DNA of 64,000 nucleotides from Bugulina stolonifera (Eukaryota; Bryozoa; Gymnolaemata; Cheilostomatida; Bugulidae), in contig OW285196.1 of NCBI GenBank assembly GCA_935421135.1, forward strand, positions 16,055,001 through 16,119,000. The letters run 5' to 3'. Both the position numbers and the translations under genes were made by a program. The notes under the pieces were generated by a model that saw only the letters and a list, made by a program, of their open reading frames with translations, was not told where the DNA came from and did no database searches. This document shows, piece by piece, positions 37,801-49,800 of this stretch (position 1 is the first letter of the stretch; every line of letters begins with the position of its first letter).

Positions 37801-40800
37801 CTATAGTTATTGAGCAAGAGAATAAGAATACTGATAACAACTACTTTTAGAATGAATAGCATAGGCAAGTTAAATAACAAGTAATAATATATACTAAAGC
37901 CTTAACTGTGTGGATAAAACCACCAACTCACCATAGTCACTGGGGAATAGAAACAAGAACAGATAAACAGAACATGTGTTAGCAAGAATTAATTTTGAAG
38001 TGAATAATCAGTATAAGACAGAAAAAAAACCAAAAATACCACCCCTTACTTTTTATGTGTTTTTCAACCAATTGAGTCTTTCTGATGGTAAGCTCCTCCC
38101 AAACAGAGAGATAAATTACTCTTGTGTTAGTGCAGATCTATTTATTAGAATTAATCAGTTAGTCTTTTTAGCTTCAAGTTCATCCTAAGTAGTGTAATAA
38201 ATCACTTTGGTGTAGACCTATTTATTAGAATTATTCAGTTAATCTTTTTAGCAACAAGTTCATCCCAAGTAGTGTAATAAATCACTTTAGTGCAGACCTA
38301 TTCATTAGAATTATCCAGTTAATCTTTTTAGCAGCAAGTCCACCCCAAGTATTGTGATAGGCCACTTTAGTACAGTATAGTCTTGGATGTAGAGTATAGG
38401 CTACACTTGATAATATACTTCTTTGCTAGGATGTACAAGTATAGTCAGTACAAGTGGTAATAAACTGTTTTGATACTTATTACCCTACTAGTGGTATAAC
38501 TACTCATATTGAAAATAAATCTCACCACTTATAAAGTTTCTAAGCTATGGTCACACTAATTGTAGTATAGACAGAGCAGATCTCTACACACATGCTTTCA
38601 TGTTGAGAGTCAAAACAGTTTAATATATAAGCTTACAAAGTTTCTAAGCCCTGGACATACCAAAGGAGAATTATACCACTACTAAAATATAATTAGCCCC
38701 AATGTTAACTCAAATGAGTAAGTTCATATTAAAATACATATTAAAATAGCTAGGATGTACTAGTATAGCCAGTACAAGTGGTAATAAACTGTTTTGATAC
38801 TTATTACACTACTAGTGGTATAACTACTCATATTGAAAAAAATCTCACCACATATAAAGCTTCTAAGCTCCGGTCACACAAATTGTAGTATAGACAGATC
38901 AGATCTCTACATACTTGCTCTCATGTTGAGAATCAAAACAGTTTAATACATAAGCTTACAAAGTTTCTAAGCTCTGGTCATACCAAGGGAGTATTATATC
39001 ACTACTAAAATAGAATTAGTCCCAATGTTAACTCAAATGAGTAAATTCATACTAAAATACATATTAAAATAAGTTTACTCACCATATTAATTGTTGAGTG
39101 ATGTTTATTCAGAGAAATTAGTAAATATCCACAGAGTTGCAAGTCTTTACTAGGTGGTTGAGTGGTAATGATAAAAATCCTCTCTCACGCTTGCTTTTAT
39201 GGAAATCTCTGTCCAATCAGAGGTGATTTGGCTTTTTTTAGTCTGATTTATTGCATCCCGATGTGATTCGATGTAACCCGATGTAACCCGATGTAACCCG
39301 ATGTAACCCGATGTAACCCGATGTAACCCGATGTAACCCGATGTGTTTTTTACCTCCCCGATGTGTTTTCGACCTCCCCCGATGTGATTCGATGTGTCTC
39401 GATGTGTTTTCGACCTCCCCCGATGTGATTCGATGTGTCCCGATGTGTTTTCGACCTTCCCCGATGTGACCCGATGTAACCCGATGTAACCCGATGTGTT
39501 TTTTACCTCCCCCGATGTGTTTTCGACCTCCCCCGATGTGATTCGATGTGTCTCGATGTGTTTTCGACCTCCCCGATGTGTTTTCGACCTCCCCCGATGT
39601 GTTTTCGACCTCCCCCGATGTGTTTTCGACCTCCCCCGATGTGATTCGATGTGTTTTCGACCTCCCCCGATGTGATTCGATGTGTTTTCGACCTCCCCCG
39701 ATGTGATTCGATGTGTTTTCGACCTCCCCCGATGTGATTCGATGTGTTTTCGACCTCCCCCGATGTGATTCGATGTGTTTTCGACCTCCCCCGATGTGAT
39801 TCGATGTGTCCCGATGTGTTTTCGACCTCCCCCGATGTGATTCGATGTGTCCCGATGTGTTTCCGACCTCCCCCGATGTGTTTTCGACTTCCCCCGATGT
39901 GATTCGATGTGTTTTCGACCTCCCCCGATGTGATTCGATGTGTTTTCGACCTCCCCCGATGTGATTCGATGTGTTTTCGACCTCCCCCGATGTGATTCGA
40001 TGTGTTTCCGACCTCCCCCGATGTGATTCGATGTGTTTTCGACCTCCCCCGATGTGATTCGATGTGTCCCGATGTGTTTTCGACCACCCCCGATGTGTTT
40101 TCGACCTCCCCCGATGTGATTCAATGTGATTTCGACCTCCCCCGATGTGATTCGATGTGTTTTCGACCTCCCCCGATGTGATTCGATGTGTCCCGATGTG
40201 TTTTCGACCTCCCCCGATGTGATTCGATGTGTCCCGATGTGTTTTCGACCTCCCCCGATGTGATTCGATGTGTCCCGATGTGTTTTCGACCTCCCCCGAT
40301 GTGTTTTCGACCTTTCCCGATGTGTTTCGATGTTTCCCTATGTGTTTTTGATCTTTCCCGATGTGATTCGATGCACTCTGATGTGTTTCCAATGCGCTCC
40401 AATGTATATGCTGTTAGCCAATCAGCTTTATTTGTATCTTTTTATTCACTATATAAAGAGAGGTGAAAACAGTAGTTTAGTTAACTCTTTCTAGCTCCAG
40501 TCTGTTCTTAATAGAAATTAAAGAAGGTTAGCACACAAATAACATGGAAAGTGGATATGGATCAAGCGAGTATAGCAACAAGCTAATGACTCCTATAAAC
40601 CAAGAGCTGATGAAGGTAACAGTGGAAAGATGTACAGAACAAAGCAAGTATGAGAATAAAGACTTATTTGAGGGGGTGTCTGAGCTCTTTCTCCAAAAAA
40701 GCTTACCTCTAGACTGGCAGAAATGGGATCCTTTAACCGATATTCGTAATAAGCTTAGCACACAGTTACTAGAAGAAATTCGTTCTATCTTTTGGGAACA

Positions 40801-43800
40801 AGATGGAAAGGATGAAGAGTTGTAAGTTATACATACTTCCATCTATTTTTTTTTTTTTTTTCGTATTGTCTTTTATGATCAAAATAAAATATGATAGACA
40901 AATTTCCCATATAACTACCTCTCAACTATGTGAAAAACAAATATCATGCTAAATGATGTAGTGAGGTACTAGAAGCAGCCCGAGATAGAGATGAGAGAGC
41001 CATTGCACTCGCGGTATTTGTTGCGAGGAGTCACAAACAACTGAATACAAAGAATGCGAATCGGCAGACGTTACTTCACCTAACTGTACAGTCTTATTGT
41101 TCGGATTCACTAATTCGCCTCATCATCACAAGGGGAGCGGATGGAGCAATAGCCGATGCTTGGGGTTAGTGTTTTATAGCACCAATGTTTGCATGCATTG
41201 CTTGTTAAAAAATATAGTGTTGCAAAACTTGTAACAATTCGGTACTTATCTATATTGCTAATGTTTATTTGGAAGGTGACACCCCCCTTCACATTGCTGC
41301 ACGTCTGGGTAGAGCTAAGGTTATTCATGCTCTAACCACAAGTTTGACCAGAGCAGAAGTAAAGCATCCATACTTCAGAGTTCCTTACAAATCACTTCCC
41401 CAAGACAATGTACAGAGCTACAATCATGATGGAAGGAGTGTAGTCCACCTCATTGTTGAAACAGCGCATAGCAGCAAGCATAGAGAGGCACTAAAAGTAC
41501 TAAAAAAAAATACTCGGGCTGACTTAGATATGAGGGTAAGTGAATACATTACAGTGGAATAAAAGTAGAGTAGATTGAATTGATAAGTTAGATGGGGAGT
41601 TTAATTCTATTCTCTTGTTTGATATTATAGCGAATGGGAGATGGATACGCCCCATCTCACATTGCCATAGAGAATGAAGACTACGAATGTCTACATACAT
41701 GTCTAAGATTGGGAGCTGATTCTGAAGTTCGTAACTACAAAAGTGAAACTCCTCAACAACTAGCTCACCTCTACAAATCAGCAGATATGGTAAGGGACCA
41801 ACAACATAAAGAAGTATAGATTTCTTGCTTTGTCCACCTTGAGTGATATTCGTCTGAGTAAAAAACTAAAATCATCTTGTAGGTAAGACTGTGTCAAGAG
41901 TTTGGAGCTGGAGCATATCAATTAGAGTATGCTGAGACCGAAGTCGTAAACATTATAGCTCCTACGACTTCTGATGAAGATGAGTAATAAGTACCTAAAC
42001 CCCTCTTTTATTTATTCTATTGCTACTATTGTGAAGTTTATTTAATATATTACATAATGCTGACTTAACACATGCACACAACCTTTTATTTATTCTATTG
42101 CTACTATTGTGAAAAGTTTATCTAATGTATAATATACACTGTCTTAACACATGCACACAGACTTTCTTGCTAATAACAGATATGACATACTCTTTTAAAT
42201 ATGTGTCTTTTATTCTTTCAATTGTGTTTTAACACGTGTACACAATCTTTTATTCATTCTATTGTCACCATTGCGAAAAGTTTATTTAATGCATTATATA
42301 TGCTGACTTAACACATGCACACGGTTCTTTGTTGTCAATACAATGTATATTATAGAACCAACCCTTCTTCCCATCAGTGTATTTATAGCCAAGACTTTAC
42401 ACATTTCTTTATTACCAATGCGAAGAAGCGCAGCCGAATTCGCTCGTTTAGATCACAAGCTTTTCGAGTGGAGGGCTCGGGAGAAGCGGCGGGCCGCTGC
42501 CTAGTCGCTTGGCCCGGTGGATACGGGGCACCGGCGTCGCCTCCACGTGTACGGTCGGCGCCGCACGCAACGTGGGCGGACGCGGCTTGACCGCCTCAAA
42601 CGATCGGTCGTTCGGGTGAGTGGGGGTTGCGGGGTGGGGAGGGTGGGCGGCGGCGGAGGAGGGGTGGCGGTGATGACGGTGATGGCGGCGGCGGCGGTGG
42701 CGGCGGCGGCGGCGGTGGTGGTGGCGGCGGCGGTGGCGGCGGCGGCGGTGGTGGCGGCGGTGGCGGCGGCGGTGGTGAGGGCGGTGGTGGCGGCGGCGAC
42801 GGCGGCTGTGAGGGCGGCGGTGGCGGCGGCGGCGACGGCGGTGGCGCGGACGGGACGAGGGCGGTGGCGGGGAGCGGGGGAGGAGTGGGAGGCGGGGGAG
42901 GGGGCGGGAAGGAGGGAGGGAAGGGGTCGTGGCCGGGTTCGGGGTCAAGTGTGCAAATGTTTTTTCGACCAATCAGAAGGGGGGATTTTGGGGTGACCTT
43001 GGCAAGGTCGTGTGCAAAATTTTTGTGCTCTTCTGTGATTGGTTGAAATCGGAAATACCGGCTTGTGATTGGTTGAAAACAGGGGTCAATGAGTGCGTGT
43101 CTGTGTAGAAGTGCACTGACTATACTACTCATGTATATATGATATACATGTACATGTATATATGATATATATAGATAGGTGGGATAGACTTAATATACAT
43201 ACATGTAGGATACATACAATGTATATGTTATATATGTATATATACTGTATGTTGTATATTTACAGTAGTATATATAGAATACATACAGTGTAGATGTTAT
43301 ATATGTATATATACTGTATGTTGTATATTTACAGTAGTATATATAGAATACATACAATGTATATGTTATATATGTATATATACTGTATGTTATATATTTA
43401 CAGTAGTATATATAGAATACATACAATGTATATGTTATATATATATTATACTGTATGTTGTATATTTACAGTAGTATATATAGAATACATACAGTGTAGA
43501 TGTTATATATGTATATACTGTATGTTGTATATTTATAGTAGTATATATAGAATACATACAATGTATATGTTATATATGTATATACTGTATGTTGTATATT
43601 TATAGTAGTATATATAGAATACATACAATGTATATGTTATATATGTATATATACTGTATGTTGTATATCTACAGTAGTATATATAGAATACATACAGTGT
43701 AGATGTTATATATGTATATATACTGTATGTTGTATATTTACAGTAGTATACATAGAATACATACAATGTATATGTTATATATGTATATATACTGTATGTT

Positions 43801-46800
43801 GTATATTTACAGTAGTATATATAGAATACATACAGTGTAGATGTTATATATGTATATACTGTATGTTGTATATTTATAGTAGTATATATAGAATACATAC
43901 AATGTATATGTTATATATGTATATACTGTATGTTGTATATTTATAGTAGTATATATAGAATACATACAATGTAGATGTTATATATGTATATATACTGTAT
44001 GTTGTATATTTACAGTAGTATATATAGAATACATACAGTGTAGATGTTATATATGTATATATACTGTATGTTGTATATTTACAGTAGTATATATAGAATA
44101 CATACAGTGTAGATGTTATATATGTATATACTGTATGTTGTATATTTATAGTAGTATATATAGAATACATACAATGTATATGTTATATATGTATATATAC
44201 TGTATGTTGTATATTTACAGTAGTATATATAGAATACATACAATGTATATGTTATATATGTACATGTATATATACAGTATGTTATATAATATATATATGT
44301 ATGTTGTGTATATTTATAGGTCAGGGTCACAACCGTTACAGTGGTGACTACTTTATAGACAGCTCCAGTGAATCTGACAGTGAGAGTGTGACAGGAGGTA
44401 GACACAATGAGGCTTACATGGATGATGCTAGCAGCACCGTGTCTGATGAGATGTTCAAGTCAGCCAGTGAAGGCCCCACCCACTCTCATGGTACATGTAG
44501 CATAATACTCTAGTACACGTGAATGAACATTGTATAGTTCAGTATTATAGTACCAACATTATTGGTATGTAATATATCATTGTATTGCAGAACAGTTAGC
44601 ATTATTGGTATGTAATATATCATTGTATTACAGAACAGTTAGCATTATTGGTATGTAATATATCATTGTATTACAGAACAGTTAGCATTATTGGTATGTA
44701 ATATATCATTGTATTACAGAACAGTTAGCATTATTGGTATGTAATATATCATTGTATTACAGAACAGTTAGCATTATTGGTATGTAATATATCATTGTAT
44801 TACAGAACAGTTAGCATTATTGGTATGTAATATATCATTGTATTACAGAACAGTTAGCATTATTGGTATGTAATATATCATTGTATTACAGAACAGTTAG
44901 CGTTATTAGTATGTAATATATCATTGTATTACAGAACAGTTAGCATTATTGGTATGTAATATATCATTGTATTACAGAACAGTTAGTATTATTGGTATGT
45001 AATATATCATTGTAATGCAGAACAGTTAGTATTATTGGTATGTAATATATCATTGTATTACAGAACAGTTAGTATTATTGGTATGTAATATATCATTGTA
45101 TTACAGAACAGTTAGCATTATTGGTATGTAATATATCATTGTATTACAGAACAGTTAGCATTATTGGTATGTAATATATCATTGTATTACAGAACAGTTA
45201 GCATTATTGGTATGTAATATATCATTGTATTACAGAACAGTTAGCATTATTGGTATGTAATATATCATTGTATTACAGAACAGTTAGCATTATTGGTATG
45301 TAATATATCATTGTATTACAGAACAGTTAGCATTATTGGTATGTAATATATCATTGTATTACAGAACAGTTAGCATTATTGGTATGTAATATATCATTGT
45401 ATTACAGAACAGTTAGCATTATTGGTATGTAATATATCATTGTATTACAGAACAGTTAGCATTATTGGTATGTAATATATCATTGTATTACAGAACAGTT
45501 AGCATTATTGGTATGTAATATATCATTGTATTACAGAAGAGGAGGAGTTTCACATACAACCCCTCCCACATCTGCTAGATATAGACGGTTCTCATCAGGC
45601 CGGCAGGTCAACTCTAGGGGGTTTCTTTAAGCCCAAGTACAGAGACTACCCTCGTAATAATGTACACAGGAGCTCAGAGAGGGAGCATAAGGAGACGATA
45701 GACTCGTCTGGTACTAGTAGGCATAATATACACAGGAGTAACAGCTGTAGACTTCCCCTAGTGGATAGTTCATACACCAACGGTGGTACCACTGCTCCTC
45801 TATCATACTCTAATAGACTAGAGCCAAGTAAAGACTCTGGTAGACTACCTAGAACTAGGCTACCTTCCTCAGGTCTGACTCACGCTGACGTCACACCCCA
45901 ATCCAATGGACAGTGGGTAGCGGATGGACACACAGTGGATAGTGTAGAACACAGGGTATTAGACAGGGCAGAGGGTGGGCTAGAAGACAGGGACAAGAGG
46001 AGCAGTAGAGAGAGTAGAGAGAGCCCCCGTATAAGTCACAATAAGTATTTACCTAAACGTAGACGACACTCTAGACCCCATTCTCCTCGTCTCTCTTCTT
46101 CCAGACAGGAAACAGTTTTCAACGGTGAGTGAACTCCGCCAATATGTTATACTACATATCTATCTATATATACTACACATCTATCTATATATTCTACACA
46201 TTTATCTATATATTCTACACATTTATCTATATATTCTACACATTTATCTGCATATTCTATACACATTTATCTATATATTCTACACATTTATCTATACATT
46301 CTACACATTTATCTATATATTCTACACATTCATCTGCATATTCTACACATTTATCTATATATTCTATACACATTTATCTGCATATTCTATACACATTTAT
46401 CTATATATTCTACACATTTATTTGCATATTCTATACACATCTATCTATATATTCTACACATTTATCTATATATACTACACATCTATCTATATATTCTACA
46501 CATTTATCTGCATATTCTATACACATTTATCTATATATTCTACACATTTATTTGCATATTCTATACACATCTATCTATATATTCTACACATTTATCTATA
46601 TATACTACACATCTATCTATATATTCTACACATTTATCTGCATATTCTACACACATCTATTTGTAAACTACAAATCTATTCATTCATAGATTTAGAAGAC
46701 ATTGTGGTGGCTAGTCCAGAAATACAGAGAAGACAGATGAGACCTTTACCTCAACAACCACGTAAGTACCAGTTATTGTAAGACATAATATTATGTACTT

Positions 46801-49800
46801 ACATTTGATGACCTCCATGTATATAATATAGTAAGTACCAGTTATTGTAAGACATAATAATGTATATTTACATTTGATAACCTGCATGTAGGCTACATGT
46901 ACAATGACAGGCACACATGATGGTGCTAAGGCTCATTTACTATCATGCAGTGTATGTAGTAATACACTTTCGCACCCGTCTGCACCTATGAGAACACCCA
47001 TGACTATGTCTTATATATGTGTGTAATACCCACCCTAGATGAAGGCAGACTGACTAGTGAGGGTTCTCCCCTGGAGCAGATGGAGATGGAGGACCCTCCA
47101 TGGATGAAGGCGGAGATTCGAGAGAGGAGGAGGCGGAGGAATAAGAAGATCTGTGTAGGCGTGGTCGTACTGATGTTAGTTGTGTTAATAGCTGGTCTTG
47201 CTGGCTTACTCTCTCAAATCCTACCTCCTCCTACCAACCAGTATCGGAGGGAGACAACTACACAACAAGGTGAGCTTCTACGTTGTGTAATGATGTTACC
47301 TGTGTTCTTATTAGATAGTAGTGATAAGGAGATGTTTTCTCATTGGGTGTTGATATGTCAGTTGTGTTCTCATTGGATAGTAGTAATGTACTAGATGACG
47401 TGTTCTCATCGGATGTTGATATGTCAGTTGTGTTCTCATCAGATAGCCCATGTTCCTATGTTGTTGTTGCAGAGCCGGATACTGGGAGTACTGTCACGCC
47501 TCACTCTACCAAACCTTCAGCTCCTGATAAACAGAATATAAGTGAGTAAAGTGTGGCTGTGGTGGTGAGGGTGGGGGGGGGGGGTTACTGAATAAACCTA
47601 CCCTTCTTCTAATGGTACAGGTTGAGGCAAACCCTGGTCTACCCTGTTATTTGGGTGTAAGCAGATTAGCAAACGTTAGTTGAAGAATATCAATTTGTAT
47701 TTAATGACTGTCTAATGAACTGCTATCTCAGCTCTGAACATGTATGGAGAAGGGGGTTGTACAGTTTCTCTTTCCAACAACTTGAACGTTGTGATAAGTC
47801 CAGGTCCTTAGGCTATTGTGTAGCCTGTGGAATAGTAATCGACAAACAAGATCTTTAGTCTAGGATAGGTGTGGTGGGGATTGAGGTTGTATGGCTATAA
47901 CTACATGTATTATAATGTATGTAATGTGATCTGTGGTTTAATGGACCCCTCTTTATCCACTCCCTGCATATCATTAGGTTATCACATAGCATTAGGTAAC
48001 ATGGGTGTATACACGTTACACCCATTCTAACTACTGGATAGTTATAATACAACTACATACACTGTGCACCCCTCCCTCACTTTCATTGTTCACTCAACTA
48101 CAGTTAAGGTCTGCAGTAGTCATAGCAGTTGGTAAACAATTCGAATCACAATACTGTTGTGATACTTTTATTACCTTGGCCCAATATGTCTCTAGCATAA
48201 TGGGCTACAGGTTTGTTTATTATTGTATTATAATATGTTGTTGTATTGTGCTATATATGATAATTGTATTATGATACCCTGAAAGCAGATGCATTGCGAG
48301 TGACAAAGCAAATAATTTCCATCGCTATTAATATCTGCTTTCAAACTGATTTAAATAATTTCATACATGCAGCTATATAGCTATATGATACATAGTTGAA
48401 TATTTTACAAAGCAGCAAGTATTTGCTATAACATAATTGGCAAGTAGCCTAGAGTAGGAGTTTAATCAGAGGATTTTTTAACAAGCTATAGTAATTACTT
48501 TACCTCACAGGTGGGTTTACTGCACTATATAGGAGTCAGCTGTAGTTTTGTACTGTATGTAAGTGGGGTTTAAATCTGAGTAAACACAGAGCTTAGCTAA
48601 GCTTGGTTTTAATGCTGAAATATGCTTAAACATCAATTTTGGGACTTAAACAAATTTCGCGATAGGCCAAACTCGCTAAATATTTCTATCGCAAATTGCT
48701 CCAGGATTAGCAAACTAGCGAAACTTCTTTCTTTTGCGAAATATTTCTGCTTTTAGGGTAGTATAATATTATATCACACTCTCATATTATATGTATATGT
48801 ACATGTACATGTATATATTCTACAGCTCTCACATTTGATGGCTCAATGAGGGTGACCAACAGAGAGTATAATTCAAATTTATCTAACTTGAATAGCCCAC
48901 AATCTAAGGCCCTAAGTGACCAGTTCTGTGGGACGGTAAGTGCCATGTCTCAGCTATCTACAGAAGTAATGAATGTTACTGAGATCTTCTTATTCTACTG
49001 TATGTGCAATCATTGTCCATTGACCAGCTGCTGTGGGATTGTCTGAGACGGGTTGCCTGATACTTGTATTTTTAGATGGAGAACGTATTTGCTACTGATC
49101 CATCTAATAACGACTTCCTGTTTGGTGGGTGTGACGTTACGGGGTTCAGGTAAGCCACACCCACTCGTAGCCTCAGCTATATACCCATAGTCTAGTTTGG
49201 TATCTGACCTTTTTAAGACCTTGTATTAGATACACTTTTTGGCACGCTGTCTATATGTTTTCTCCGCTTGTATTCCGCTAGAGCTGCTATTTATATGTTA
49301 CGCAATGTCTCTCTGTTTGTTCATCTGCTACTATCTGTGCAGCTTGTGTTTTCTATGCTGTCGATTGCAATCAGCTGCTACAAGCCCATCCTACCCCAAC
49401 CTCTTGTTAGCATGACAGCCTAGGTTCTTAGTCTCTAGTGTGATTAGCGGCATTATACTATATTTATCAAGCGATGTCAATCGGAGAATATGAGTAGGTA
49501 GTCTGCAAATTAAAGCATCGTCTAGACTCTAGGAATAGAGATAATACAACTAGACGCTGTCGGCACTCTATCTCGGTTCTTGCTATCTCCACCCCTCAAT
49601 GATTGAATGAAAGAACAAAACGATGTAATATGCTCCGATATTTCCTTGACCGTGACCTTGATAATCACTCGTTTTCTCTTTGAACAACAAATGGTGAGTA
49701 AATACATTGTAACATGTTTCTTGTCTATTGACTGTTCAGTTCATTTCCAAGTCTAGATTGATAGCAACTTGGTAATATGCTTGATTTTCTGCAGTGTAGG

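Larger units (their letters stand above)
34441..43135. mobile_element. 8.68 kb Polinton-like terminal-inverted-repeat element, non-autonomous, nested in a host intron
   Basis: The element runs 34447-43129. It begins AGTAGTATAGTCAGTGCACT and ends with the exact reverse complement. CATGTA flanks both ends (34441-34446 and 43130-43135). The arms extend to 35534 and 42041, about 1.09 kb each, and the outer 700 bases are nearly identical. Polinton/Maverick elements have 6-bp target duplications, AG...CT termini and TIRs of this size, but they usually span 15-20 kb and encode polymerase B, integrase and capsid genes. None of those is visible here. Inside are two satellite arrays, an ankyrin gene, a small basic-protein gene and promoter-like sequence. 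It lies within one phase-1 intron of the SEA-mucin gene, same strand as the ankyrin gene. Family assignment is inference from the termini. Confidence 0.82.
44320..46761 (+). other. Exons 5-7 of the SEA-mucin gene (cytoplasmic part)
   Basis: Exon 44320-44490 is Ser/Asp/Glu-rich (SSSESDSESVTGG), suggesting casein-kinase-type phosphorylation sites. Exon 45537-46124 (196 residues) is charged and disordered, with SR-like and Arg/His-rich stretches (KRRRHSRPHSPRLSSSRQ). Exon 46690-46761 encodes DLEDIVVASPEIQRRQMRPL and a few more residues. All introns here are phase 1. Confidence 0.7.

Noticed and set aside
46125..46781. Long Tyr/Ile-rich open frames
   Set aside because: They are produced by the intronic CTACACATTTATC repeat. 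The real exon at 46690-46761 uses its own acceptor and frame.
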